DNA from: Halomonas cupida
Lineage (GTDB): Bacteria; Pseudomonadota; Gammaproteobacteria; Pseudomonadales; Halomonadaceae
Assembly: GCF_900142755.1 (NCBI RefSeq)
Contig: NZ_FRCA01000002.1
Span: 124,001-188,000 of the forward strand
DNA: 64,000 bases
Reading direction: 5' to 3'
Shown: in pieces, positions 19,654 through 29,800 of the stretch
How positions within the stretch are numbered: the stretch's first letter is position 1
Layout of the letters: each line of letters opens with the position of its first letter
Made by a program: the position numbers and the translations under genes
Notes under the pieces: generated by a model
What the model was told of the DNA's origin: nothing
Databases searched by the model: none
What the model saw: only the letters and a program-made list of their open reading frames with translations

Positions 19654-21048
19654 ATGATTGAGCAACATCGCTCCAGGTCTGCTTCCCGAGAGAAGACCGG
19701 CATCACCGGCCATTACAGCGGAAAACAGCTGGCAAGGTTCATCATCCCGACCCTGTTCGGTATTCTGCTGTTCCTGACCCCCATCATGGCGGATGGCAAG
19801 CTGACGGTGATGATTGCCCTCATCATCGATCTCATCAACAACGTCATCAAACCCTATATGGTGCCGGTTGTGGTGTTCGTTGCCGTGGTGCCGAGCATCT
19901 TCACCGTGGTGGTGAGCTGCACATCGCTGAAGCACAACCAGAACCGCTTCATGCAACTGTTCAATCCCGGCACCGGCTGGACCATCATTCGCGCCATCGG
20001 TGCCGTGCTGATGCTGATGGTCTATTTCGAGGTCGGCCCGGAATGGGTCTGGGACCGCAACACCGGCGGCGTCATGCTCTATGACGTCGGCCCGGTGGTG
20101 CTGGCGATCTACTTCCTGTCGGCGATACTGCTACCGTTGCTGACCGACTACGGTTTGATGGAATTCGCCGGCAGCATCATCAGCCGCGTGTTCGAGAAGC
20201 TCTTCGGACTGCCCGGTCGTGCGGCCATCGATAGTCTGGCCTCCTGGCTGTCGGCCTCCGCCGTCGGAATCATTCTGACCACCAAGCAGTATCGCGAAGG
20301 CTTCTACAGCAGCCGCGAGGCCTGCGTAATCGCCACCAACTTCTCGATTGTCTCGATTGCCTACTCCTACCTGTTGCTCAGCATCATCGGCATGGAGCAT
20401 GTCTTCCTGCAGTGGTATGCCTCGGTCGCCATAACCGGCATCATCTGCGCGATCATCGTCCCTAAACTGCCTCCGCTGCGCTTCAAGAAGGACAGCTACT
20501 TCCCGCCAGAGGGTAAACAGCTCAAGGAAGACCGCCTGGAAGGTGAAAGCCTGTTCGCTCTGGGTTTGCGCCGAGCCGTCCACCGCGCCGAAACCGCCGC
20601 CAGCCCAGTGGAACTGTTCAAGCGTGCCATCCACATCAGCATGGATATCGCCATTTCCGTCTACCCGGCAATGATGATAATCGGCTGTGTCGGTCTGGCG
20701 CTGATTGCCTATACCCCGGTGTTCGACATCCTGTCCGCTCCGCTGGTACCGCTGTTCCAACTACTGCAGCTCCCGGAGGCCGAACAGGCTGCCCCGGCTC
20801 TGATGGCCGGCATCGTCGACAGCATCATGCCGCCGATCCTCGGCGCTGGCATCGAGAGCGAAGTCACGCGGTTCGTCCTTGCGGGAGTCGCGGTCAACCA
20901 GATCATCTTCTTCACCGAGGCAGCGATCGTTCTGGTGCGCGCCGGCATCGGACTCAAGCTGCGCGACCTGCTGGCCGTCTATGTGCTGCGAGTCCTGATC
21001 TCTCTGCCCATCCTGTCGCTGCTTGGCCACCTGTTGCTCGACAACTGA
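19654..21048 (+). CDS. YjiH-family membrane transporter (nucleoside-recognition/Gate domain)
   Basis: A 464-residue polytopic inner-membrane protein with about ten helices and two gate-like halves typical of the YjiH/nucleoside-recognition group. Conserved-looking segments include L-T-D-Y-G-L-M-E-F-A-G (about 163), S-W-L-S-A-S-A-V-G-I (about 196) and the G-A-G-I-E-S-E-V-T-R-F (about 404). The substrate of this family is not established. Position between a class II aldolase and an amidohydrolase suggests uptake of the compound they degrade. Confidence 0.8.
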   Translation: MIEQHRSRSASREKTGITGHYSGKQLARFIIPTLFGILLFLTPIMADGKLTVMIALIIDLINNVIKPYMVPVVVFVAVVPSIFTVVVSCTSLKHNQNRFMQLFNPGTGWTIIRAIGAVLMLMVYFEVGPEWVWDRNTGGVMLYDVGPVVLAIYFLSAILLPLLTDYGLMEFAGSIISRVFEKLFGLPGRAAIDSLASWLSASAVGIILTTKQYREGFYSSREACVIATNFSIVSIAYSYLLLSIIGMEHVFLQWYASVAITGIICAIIVPKLPPLRFKKDSYFPPEGKQLKEDRLEGESLFALGLRRAVHRAETAASPVELFKRAIHISMDIAISVYPAMMIIGCVGLALIAYTPVFDILSAPLVPLFQLLQLPEAEQAAPALMAGIVDSIMPPILGAGIESEVTRFVLAGVAVNQIIFFTEAAIVLVRAGIGLKLRDLLAVYVLRVLISLPILSLLGHLLLDN

Positions 21049-21138
21049 CGTTGCCAGGGGGCGTCACCACGCCCCCATGACTGGCTTGCCCCCATTCTCG
21101 TCCCACTCTTCTCTCGTCCACTCTTCGAGATACGTGCA

Positions 21139-22911
21139 ATGACAACATCCCGTACCGACAACACCGAGACTTCCCACGGCATCACTCGTCATGCCGACCA
21201 GGCCCCTACCAACCTGCCCAGCGCGGATATGGTTCTGACCAATGGGCGCATCTACACCGTTGACGAACAGCAGCCATGGATCGAAGCCGTCGCCATCAAG
21301 GGTGGCCGCTTTATCGCCGTCGGCACCAGCGAGGACATCAGCGAGCGGGTGGGAGAGCACACCCGAGTCATCGACCTGGATGGCCGTTTTGCCATGCCCG
21401 GCATCTACGATATGCACACCCACCCGGATCTGGCACTGGCCCCGGGTTACGCCGGGTATCTGGATGTGGGTATCGAAGACCCCACTCCCGAGCAGGTCAA
21501 GCAGGCCATGCTTGACTACGCTGCCAATGCGCCGGCGGATGCCGAAGGCTGGGTATATGGCGCCTATTTCGTGCGTTACACCTTCAAGCAGGCCGGCATT
21601 GTCGCCAACCGAGAGTGGCTGGACAGCTTTCTGCCCGACCGTCCCGCGGCCATTCTCGATCGCTCATGGGGCTGCATGCTGGTCAACTCGAAGGCACTGG
21701 AACTGGCCGGTATCAATGCCGACACCCCCGACCCGCGACACGGCTATATCGAACGCGACAGCATTACCGGCGAGCCCACCGGTATCCTCGTCGACGGCGC
21801 CTATGCCCTGATTCATGCCGCCATGCCACCGACACCGGCTCACGCCCTGCAGCGCGCCTATGGCGAAGCTGTGAACTTCCAGAGTGGTCGTGGCGTGGTC
21901 GGCACCAAGTTCGTGCATGTCTGCGAGCACCGCCTCGATGCACTCAAGGCCATCGACCAGCGCGGCAAATTGAGCGTGCGCGTCGAAGCGGCCATCAGCT
22001 GGCAGGACGACATCTTCCCGGTCAAACGCCGCTGGGAGTTGATGGCCGGAGAACGCCACTTCTATCGCAGCTCTCGACTCAACGCCAATGCCGTCAAGTT
22101 TCACTTCGACGGCACCCATGAGTCCCGATCCTCCTTCCTGTCCAGCGCCTGGCCGGGAGAAAGCAGCTGGCGTGGCCACCTCAACCTGACGCCGGAACAT
22201 ATCACCGACATGGTTGCCGACATGGATCGCAAGGGCATTCGCGTCATCGCCCACTGCACCGGTGACGGCGCCTCGGACCTGTTCCTCGATGCGGTGGCCG
22301 AGGCACGGCGCCGCAACGGGCCCAACGGGGTTCGCCACCAGTGTGCTCATTGCACCACGCTGCTCGACGAGAATCTGCCTCGGTTCAAGGATCTCAATGT
22401 CATCGCCGAGTTCTCGCCCGTGGGCTGGTATCCGTCCTCGTTCAGCTATGCCCGTGCCGTGTTCGGCGAGGATCGCATGCAGCGTGCCTACAACTTCAAG
22501 GGCATCCTGGACAACGGTGGCACCGCGGTCATGGGTACCGACTGGCCGGTCTCCGGCTTCGATCCCTGGGTGGGCTTCGAGGCCATGATCACCCGCGAGA
22601 ATCCCTGGGGGGACGAGGACGGCCGCTTCTATGGTGAGCCGATCAGTCTCGAACAGGCCATACGCGTGATGACCATCAACGGAGCGAAAGCGATGGAGAT
22701 CGAGGATCGCGCAGGCTCCATCGAGCTCGGCAAGTTCGCCGACATGATCGTACTCGATCGCAACCTGTTCGAGGCCAAGCCCAGGGGCAATATCCACAAT
22801 ACGCGGGTCGAAATGACGCTGTTGGAAGGCCAACTCGTGTGGGATGCCCATGGGGAATTCGATGGCACCGAGCATGAGGCTATCTGGTCACGCGAGATGC
22901 CCGACTTCTGA
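21139..22911 (+). CDS. YtcJ-type amidohydrolase
   Basis: A 590-residue metal-dependent hydrolase of the amidohydrolase-3 group. It shows an N-terminal beta-sandwich half (V-L-T-N-G-R-I-Y-T-V-D-E), the D-M-H-T-H-P metal motif (about residue 90), further metal/catalytic positions in V-I-A-H-C-T-G-D-G-A (about 370), and G-T-D-W-P-V-S (about 465). The C-terminus closes the sandwich (L-G-K-F-A-D-M-I-V-L-D). Amidohydrolases of this type cleave N-formyl, N-acyl or cyclic amides. Substrate unknown. A CobW-type metal chaperone follows and may metallate it. Confidence 0.87.
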   Translation: MTTSRTDNTETSHGITRHADQAPTNLPSADMVLTNGRIYTVDEQQPWIEAVAIKGGRFIAVGTSEDISERVGEHTRVIDLDGRFAMPGIYDMHTHPDLALAPGYAGYLDVGIEDPTPEQVKQAMLDYAANAPADAEGWVYGAYFVRYTFKQAGIVANREWLDSFLPDRPAAILDRSWGCMLVNSKALELAGINADTPDPRHGYIERDSITGEPTGILVDGAYALIHAAMPPTPAHALQRAYGEAVNFQSGRGVVGTKFVHVCEHRLDALKAIDQRGKLSVRVEAAISWQDDIFPVKRRWELMAGERHFYRSSRLNANAVKFHFDGTHESRSSFLSSAWPGESSWRGHLNLTPEHITDMVADMDRKGIRVIAHCTGDGASDLFLDAVAEARRRNGPNGVRHQCAHCTTLLDENLPRFKDLNVIAEFSPVGWYPSSFSYARAVFGEDRMQRAYNFKGILDNGGTAVMGTDWPVSGFDPWVGFEAMITRENPWGDEDGRFYGEPISLEQAIRVMTINGAKAMEIEDRAGSIELGKFADMIVLDRNLFEAKPRGNIHNTRVEMTLLEGQLVWDAHGEFDGTEHEAIWSREMPDF

Positions 22912-22955
22912 AACATCCCTGCTCCGGGGATTCGGTCAGATACCTGCGAATCCCC

Positions 22956-22983
22956 GCCGACATACAACAGCCGACATACAACA
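22956..22983 (+). repeat. Exact 14-bp tandem duplication before cobW-like gene
   Basis: GCCGACATACAACA is repeated head to tail at 22956-22969 and 22970-22983, immediately upstream of the CobW-family ribosome-binding region. Confidence 0.75.
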
Positions 22984-23001
22984 ACAGGTAGTGAGGTTCC
23001 C

Positions 23002-24024
23002 ATGGCAACCCCCATTCCCGTCACCATCGTCTCCGGCTTTCTCGGTTCAGGGAAAACCACTCTGCTCAACCGGATTCTCAACAGTGATACCGGTATGCGC
23101 GTGGCCGTCATGGTCAATGACTTCGGCGCCATCAATATCGACAGCGAGCTGATCGTCGGCCAGACCGACGCCATGATCAACCTTGCCAACGGCTGCATCT
23201 GCTGCACCGTGGAGAGCGATCTGATCGAACAGCTCTCGCGCCTGATCAACTCGCCCAACCGCCCTGAGTATCTGATCATCGAGGCCAGTGGCGTATCCAA
23301 CCCGGCGAAGATCGTCAGCACCCTGCGCTATCCGCAATTCGCCAACCGACTGTCCATCGACAGCACCATCACCGTGGTTGACGCCGATCAGTTTGCCGAC
23401 CTCGAGGGCGATATGGCCCAACTGGCCATGGAGCAACTGGATGTGGCCGATATCGTGCTGCTCAACAAGACCGATATCGCCAGTCCCGAACAGATTGCAG
23501 CCTTCAGAACACGCTGGGGCTATCCTGGCATTCGTCTGTATGAGACCAATCACTGTGACGTGCCCCTGTCGCTGGTGCTGGGTACCGGTCACTTCGATGC
23601 CCACGATCTTGAAGAAAACAGTCTTGAACAACGTCAACAACCCTGTGTCCTTCACCACGATGGCCATCACCACTGTGATGAGCACTGCCATGTTGGATAC
23701 CATCATGAGGCACATGACCAACTGTTCGAGACCTGGTACTGGGAGTGCGAGCAGCCGTTGTCACTGTCACTGCTGAGAAGTGCACTGGCCACCCTTCCCA
23801 CCACGATCTATCGAGCCAAGGGCTTCTGTCAGTTGGCCGAACTTCCCGACCACTGCGCCGTCCTGCATCTCGTCGGTAGCCGTCATGATATCCATCCCGG
23901 AGAGCCTTGGCGAAATGGCCCCCGCACTACCCGCCTGGTGTTCATCGGCACACGCGGAGGCTTCGACCGAGAGGCGCTCGAGCAGACCTTCAGCGTCTGT
24001 ATCGCGCAGAGCGAAGTGGCTTGA
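23002..24024 (+). CDS. CobW/P47K-family GTPase (metallochaperone)
   Basis: A 340-residue GTPase of the COG0523 group. It has the Walker A loop G-F-L-G-S-G-K-T-T (about residues 11-19), the metal-binding C-x-C-C motif in G-C-I-C-C-T-V (about 72-75), N-K-T-D for guanine (about 155), and a His-rich insert (about 214-240, many H with C-H-V-G and H-H-E-A-H) before the CobW C-terminal domain. Such proteins deliver zinc or another metal to client enzymes. The upstream amidohydrolase is the natural client candidate. No Zur box is seen in the short spacer. Confidence 0.92.
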   Translation: MATPIPVTIVSGFLGSGKTTLLNRILNSDTGMRVAVMVNDFGAINIDSELIVGQTDAMINLANGCICCTVESDLIEQLSRLINSPNRPEYLIIEASGVSNPAKIVSTLRYPQFANRLSIDSTITVVDADQFADLEGDMAQLAMEQLDVADIVLLNKTDIASPEQIAAFRTRWGYPGIRLYETNHCDVPLSLVLGTGHFDAHDLEENSLEQRQQPCVLHHDGHHHCDEHCHVGYHHEAHDQLFETWYWECEQPLSLSLLRSALATLPTTIYRAKGFCQLAELPDHCAVLHLVGSRHDIHPGEPWRNGPRTTRLVFIGTRGGFDREALEQTFSVCIAQSEVA

Positions 24025-24036
24025 CGAGAAACCTCG

Positions 24037-24630
24037 TCAGTTGGGTTGTTGTCCTGCAGCAGCCAGCTGCCGCAGACCGGCCAACTGCTGCGCGAGTTGC
24101 TCGGTGCCCAGCTCGCGCATGCGCTGCATATTGCGCTCGGGAATCTGTTCAGGGTTGGTGTAGTGGACCAGGGCCCGCTCCAATCCTGCCTCGCGGATCA
24201 CATGCCAGGTGGGCCAGGGGGCACGGTTGGTATAATTGGCGGGATCGTCCTCGTCAGTGCCGTCAGACACACTCCCTTCAAAAACATAGTCGGGATGAAA
24301 GCTGGCCAGCTGATAGATGCCTTCGTAGCCTTGATCAATCAGCAGTGCCTCGCCCAGCGCCAGTGCATCCAGATAGTCGTCGAAATCATCCAGCCCGTCC
24401 GGCATCACCAGCAACGCTGTCTCGACCTCCGGTGTTTCATCCAGATAACGGCAGACTTCGACCAATCCCAGCAAGGCTCCCTCAAGATCATTACCATCGA
24501 GCTGCCGGTACTCGATGCTGTTTCGCGCCACCTCACGCCCGGCGAAGGGGCAGACATTGTGAGCAACGACAAAGTCCTCGACCCATTGGCGGGTCGCATT
24601 CAGGCAATTCTCGGGAGTCAGGGCAGGCAT
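24037..24630 (-). CDS. DUF1415-family protein
   Basis: A 197-residue soluble protein of the DUF1415 family, function unknown. Recognisable features are W-V-E-D-F-V-V-A-H-N-V-C-P-F-A near the N-terminus, the acidic central region, Q-L-A-S-F-H-P-D-Y-V-F (about 105-116), and the N-Y-T-N-R-A-P-W-P segment. The conserved Cys, His and Asp look like possible ligands but this is not known. It converges with the CobW gene (13 bases apart, with a small TGACGAG/CTCGTCA hairpin at 24022-24039 between them) and lies downstream of nfi. Confidence 0.85.
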   Translation of the reverse strand: MPALTPENCLNATRQWVEDFVVAHNVCPFAGREVARNSIEYRQLDGNDLEGALLGLVEVCRYLDETPEVETALLVMPDGLDDFDDYLDALALGEALLIDQGYEGIYQLASFHPDYVFEGSVSDGTDEDDPANYTNRAPWPTWHVIREAGLERALVHYTNPEQIPERNMQRMRELGTEQLAQQLAGLRQLAAAGQQPN

Positions 24631-24676
24631 GGCAGATCACGGCTGAAGGAAAGCGCCCAGTATACGCCACCATCGC

Positions 24677-25372
24677 TCATGATTTCTGTCCTCGCCTCGA
24701 CGCCAACCGATCCGCCAGTCGGGTGGGCTCGGGAAGCTTGTAGCGGCCCAGGCAGGCCAGCGCCCACTGGGTTGCGGTATCCACCGAGAGGCGATGCCCC
24801 GGCGAGACGAATATCGGCTTGACGCCCTGACGCGAGCGCATCACTACGCCCAGAGTTTCCTCGCCATCCATCAGTGGCGTCCAGGCACCTCGCTCATCGG
24901 CCACGTCACCATGACGGCCGGTCAAGCGTTTCTTGGCAACCCCTAGCGAGGGCAGATCCAGCCACAGGCCCAGGTGTGCTGCCACGCCCATCCGCCGAGG
25001 GTGAGCAATGCCATGTCCATCGACCATCAGCAGGTCGACCTCACTCCGCAGCTCGGAAGGCAGTTCAGCAAAGGCCTGCAAAGCAGCCGGTACCTCTCGA
25101 AACGACAACAGTCCAGGAATATAGGGCATGCATGTCGCCACCCGACTGACCACCTGATCGATCATCTCGAGACTCGAGTAGTCGAGTACCACCACTGCGG
25201 CACGAGTCACCTCCCCACCCTGTTCGAAGCCGATATCGACGCCAGCGATGCGCCTGACTTCGCCGATACGATCGCGGCGTTCAATCCGGCAGGCCAATTC
25301 TCGTTGCAGGGCCACGGCCTGTGTCGGAGTCAGGTTCCAGTCATGTAGAGGATGAGGGAAAAGTGATGGCAT
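24677..25372 (-). CDS. nfi: Endonuclease V
   Basis: DNA repair nuclease that nicks near deoxyinosine. The 231 residues match the family length. Active-site features are A-G-V-D-I-G-F (Asp46), Y-I-P-G-L-L-S-F-R-E (DNA wedge and catalytic Glu, about 84-93), V-D-G-H-G-I-A-H-P-R-R-M-G (about 117-129) and V-A-K-K-R-L-T-G. It overlaps nothing and is divergent from sbcD, with 94 bases between starts. Confidence 0.95.
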   Translation of the reverse strand: MPSLFPHPLHDWNLTPTQAVALQRELACRIERRDRIGEVRRIAGVDIGFEQGGEVTRAAVVVLDYSSLEMIDQVVSRVATCMPYIPGLLSFREVPAALQAFAELPSELRSEVDLLMVDGHGIAHPRRMGVAAHLGLWLDLPSLGVAKKRLTGRHGDVADERGAWTPLMDGEETLGVVMRSRQGVKPIFVSPGHRLSVDTATQWALACLGRYKLPEPTRLADRLASRRGQKS

Positions 25373-25466
25373 CGAATCATCATTAATAATGGAGGCACAT
25401 CAGGGTAGACTACGGCCACGCTTCCAACTGCTCAAGCACACAGCGATCAGCCTTATCGGGGAATGC

Positions 25467-26771
25467 ATGCTACGAGTCATCCACACTGCTGACTGGCACC
25501 TCGGCCAGAGCTTCCACGGCCAGGAGCGCACTACGGAGCACCGGGCCTTCCTCGCCTGGCTACTCGATACCCTCGAACAGCAACAGGCTGATGCGCTGCT
25601 GGTCGCCGGTGATATCTTCGACGTGGTCAATCCATCGCTGCGAGCTCAACAGCTGCTGTATGACTTCATCGTCGATGCGCACCAGCGCTGTCCCGAGCTG
25701 CAGATGGTGCTGATCGCCGGGAACCACGACAGCGGCGCCCGCATCGAGCTTCCTGCGCCACTGATGCAGCGCCTGCACGCCCACGCAGTAGGCCGGGTGA
25801 GCTGGCTCGATGACGGTAACCTCGATAGTCAGCGCCTACTGGTCCCCCTTACCGACAGCACGGGGGAAACCCGAGCCTGGTGTCTGGCGCTGCCCTTTCT
25901 GCGTCCCTCGGAAATCACCGGACGTGGACAGAGCTCCGGCCCCCAGGGCGACCTGCTGCAGGACGAGACCCAGAGTTACGTGCGCAGCGCGGAGCGTGTT
26001 CATCAGCAACTTATGGATGCCGCACGCCAACAACGCCAGCCAGGTCAGGCGCTGATCGCCATGAGCCATGCGCATCTGCATGGTGCCGCCGTTTCCGAGG
26101 CCAGCGAGCGCCCCATCGTCATCGGCGGCGAGGAGTCGATTTCTGCCGCCATCTTCCCCGAAGACATCAGCTATGTTGCCCTCGGTCATCTCCACCGCGC
26201 CCAACGTGTCGGCGAGGAGCGGATCCGCTACAGCGGCAGCCCGCTGCCCCTTGACTTCAGTGAAGCCGGCTACCACCACCAGGTACTGATGCTGGAGCTG
26301 GATGGCGAACGACTCGGCGAGGTGACGGCACTTCCCATTCCCCGAGCCGTCGCCATGCAACGTATCGGCCCCGGCACCCTGGACGAGGCACTTGAGCAGA
26401 TCGCTCAGCTTCCCCTGCGTAGCGACAATGCTGATCCACAATGCTCTGATCATCAGTGCTCTGATCATAAGTACTGGGCCTGGCTGGAAATCAGTATCCG
26501 CCTCGACGCGCCCATGGCCGACCTGCGCGCACGCATCGATGAAGCACTGGCCGATCGCGCCGCGCGGCTGTTACGTCTGCGCCGCGAACTGCCCGGTACT
26601 GGCAGAGAGCAACCACGCCATGGTGAACGCCTGGAGGATATCGGCCCCCGTCGCCTGTTTGAACGTGTCTGGCAGGAGCAGTGGGGAGCGCCGGCAGAAC
26701 CGGATGTGCTGAACGACTTCGACCGGCTGTGTCAGGACGTACTGGAGCAGGACGGCGAGGAAACGAGTTGA
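25467..26771 (+). CDS. sbcD: SbcD exonuclease subunit
   Basis: Mre11-type nuclease subunit of the SbcCD complex, which opens DNA hairpins and processes ends. The 434-residue protein has all phosphoesterase motifs: T-A-D-W-H-L-G, A-G-D-I-F-D, G-N-H-D-S-G, S-H-A-H-L-H-G and L-G-H-L-H-R-A. ATG 25467 gives the family N-terminus; a 26-residue upstream extension is ignored. Near residue 328 it carries an in-frame duplication Q-C-S-D-H-Q-C-S-D-H encoded by a 15-bp direct repeat (26439-26453 and 26454-26468), in a linker before the capping domain. Confidence 0.95.
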   Translation: MLRVIHTADWHLGQSFHGQERTTEHRAFLAWLLDTLEQQQADALLVAGDIFDVVNPSLRAQQLLYDFIVDAHQRCPELQMVLIAGNHDSGARIELPAPLMQRLHAHAVGRVSWLDDGNLDSQRLLVPLTDSTGETRAWCLALPFLRPSEITGRGQSSGPQGDLLQDETQSYVRSAERVHQQLMDAARQQRQPGQALIAMSHAHLHGAAVSEASERPIVIGGEESISAAIFPEDISYVALGHLHRAQRVGEERIRYSGSPLPLDFSEAGYHHQVLMLELDGERLGEVTALPIPRAVAMQRIGPGTLDEALEQIAQLPLRSDNADPQCSDHQCSDHKYWAWLEISIRLDAPMADLRARIDEALADRAARLLRLRRELPGTGREQPRHGERLEDIGPRRLFERVWQEQWGAPAEPDVLNDFDRLCQDVLEQDGEETS

Positions 26772-26805
26772 TGAGAAATGAACTCATGAGAACAGGAGCG
26801 GACGC

Positions 26806-29800
26806 ATGAAGATACTCGCCTTGCGTCTGTCGCAGCTCGCCTCTCTGCCCGGCCCTGTTGAAGTGGATTTCCGCGCCTCACCGCTGGGTGACGCCGGACT
26901 CTTCGCCATCACCGGGCCAACCGGTGCCGGCAAGAGCACCCTGCTCGATGCCCTGTGTCTGGCGCTGTTCGGTAATACCCCACGACTGCGCCATGCTCCG
27001 GGAAGGGAATCACCGATTGTCGATGTGGACGGCAGTGAATTACAGACCGCCGACCCCCGAACCCTGCTGAGACGCGGCGCCAGCAGTGGCCATGCCGAGG
27101 TGGACTTCATCGGTCGCAACGGACAACGCTACCGAGCTCGCTGGGAAGTCCGACGTGCACGCAATCGCGCCGACGGCAAACTCCAGGCCGTCGCACAGTC
27201 CTTGACCAATCTCGACGAGGACCGTCTGCTGACCGCTCAGAAGCGCGAGTTCGCCGACCTGCTGCCACAGCACCTGGGGCTGACCTTTGACCAGTTCACT
27301 CGCGCCGTGCTGCTCGCCCAAAGTGAGTTCGCGGCCTTCCTCAAGGCCGATGACAACGAACGCGCCGACCTGCTGGAAAAACTCACCGATACCCACGAGT
27401 ACTCGCGGATTTCCGCAGCGGCCTGGAAGCGCACCAGTGCTGCGCGCGATGAGGTCAAGCATCTCGAGACCCAACTCGCCGACGACCTCCCCGCCGATGC
27501 CCAGACACGCCAGCAGCTCGACAGCGAGCTTGAGCAGGCCGAGCAGACACTCGCCGAACACCACCGCCTGGCGCAGCAGCTCGATGCCGAGCAACGCTGG
27601 CTGGAGCAGGACCAGCAACTCCGCGAGGCCGTCGACGAAGCCATCCAGCTTCAGCATCAGGCACACAACGACTGGCAAGCCCTGGCGGGCGAGAGGCATG
27701 ACGCGGAATGGTTGACGCTGCTCGCACCTCAACGCGATCGGCTGACCCGCCTTGAGGAACTCAAGCAACGCTGTCCCGAACAGCGCGACCAGTTGGCAGG
27801 CAGTCACCAGCAGAGCAGGCAGGCCGATACCGCCCTGCAGCAGGCAGAAACCCTTGATCAGCAGGCGCAGCAACAACTGGACAGCCACCAGCAGGCCATT
27901 GCCCAGGCCCGGCCTGCCATTGCCCAGGCGCGCGAACTGGCCACGACCCTGACCGCACAACAGCATCGTCTGGCGGCACTGCAGGATGAGCACAATCAGC
28001 GTCAACAGCAGCTCACTGCTCTCGGCGAGCAGCACCAGCAATGCCAGGCCCGTCACCAACAACATCTGGCCGAGCGCGAGGCCCGCCAGGCGGAGCTGAC
28101 GACCTGGCTGGGCGATCATCAGGACGTTGATAGCGCTCGCCAGCAGGCTCAACAACAACTCGAGGCCTCGTCGCGCAGAGGACTGGCACTCGCCGAACTG
28201 GCCCAGCACTGGCACAACGTCAGCGAGGCCAGCAGTCGTCATGTACAGCTGCTGGAACGCCAGAGCCGCGACACCGCCGAGCGGGACCAGTGCCTGACGC
28301 GAGGCAAGGAAGCGCGGCAACGCCTCGACGATGCCACTGTGTCGCTGCGCCATGTCACCCAATTCGTGCAACGCCAACAGGCCGCGCGCAGCGAGAGCAT
28401 CATGGAGCTGCGCGCCGCTCTTGACGAGGAAACTCCCTGCCCGGTCTGCGGCAGCCTTGACCATCCATGGCGAGAATCGCCCCCCGCCACCCCGGAAGCC
28501 GCTCAACTGGCAGCCAGTCAGGCGGAGGAAGACCGCCAACTCAAGGAAGCACAACAGGCCGTCGACAAGGCTCGAGAGCAGCGTGACAGCCTGCTGGGGC
28601 GTTATCAGGCCCTCGATGCCCAGCTCAAGGAGATCCAGTCCTCACTGGAAGAACTGGCACAGCAGCGCGATAAAGCGTCACAGCATCTCGATGCCCACGA
28701 GCTGTACCCTGAACTGCGGGCCATTGTCGATGCCGAGCGCAGCGCCTGGCTGCAGCAACAACGCGAGGCCAGCGAGCAACAGCGTCAGCAGGCTGACGAA
28801 CGCCACAAGGCTCTGGATCGCGCACAACAGGCACTGACACCACTGGCCGAGGCACTCGCCAGGGACGAGCGCGAGCTGGAAAGGTTCGCCACCCGCGAAC
28901 AGAGCCTGAGTGAAGAGCTGCAACGTCTGGCACAGCAATCAGCTCCCCTGCAGCAACAGGTCAGCGAGCTGCAGCAACAGTTGACCGCCCAGTTGGGCGA
29001 CCACACCAGTGTCGACGCGTGGCAACAGCAACTCGAAAAGAGCCGCGACCAGGCGCTGCAGGCTCGTGACCAGGCCCGCCAGAACCTCGGCGGCGCTCGC
29101 CAGCATCAACAACGCCTGAACCAGCAGTGCGAACACGACCAGCAACGTCTCGAGGCACTGGAGCAGGAACTGCAGCAACTGTCCCATCGTGTCGAGCAGT
29201 GGCGAACTCAGCATCCCGAGCTGGATGATGTCACCCTGACACGCCTGCTGCAGTTGGATGACGCGGCCCATCGCGCCCTGCAGCAAAGCATCACCGATGC
29301 CCGTACCCGTCTGCAGTCGGCAGAGGTCAGTCTCGATGAACGCCGCCAGCAATGGCAACGCGCACGAGCCTCACGCTCCCCCGACACACCGACCGAGCAA
29401 CTGTTGAGCGACGAACATCAACAGCAGATCGAGCAACTGAGAACCTCGCTGGCCGAACGCCGGGTGCGACTCAAGCCGGACCTCGAGGCGGCCCAGTCAC
29501 GGCGTGACAGTGCCTGGCATGCGGTACGTGACGATGATCGCCGAAGACAGCGTATGGCCGAGGGCCGTGAGCTTCTGGACGCTGCCCGCGAGCAGCATCA
29601 GCGCTGGGCGCGCATCAACGACCTGATCGGTTCCTCCGATGGCAAGGTGTTTCGGCGCATTGCCCAGGCCTGGAACCTCGAGCGGCTGATCGACGAGGCC
29701 AACGAGCACCTCGCCGGGCTCAGCCGCCGCTATCGTCTGGTACGTGGAGGTAGCGCTCTGGGACTGCAGATCATCGACCGGGATCTCGCCGACGAGCGCC

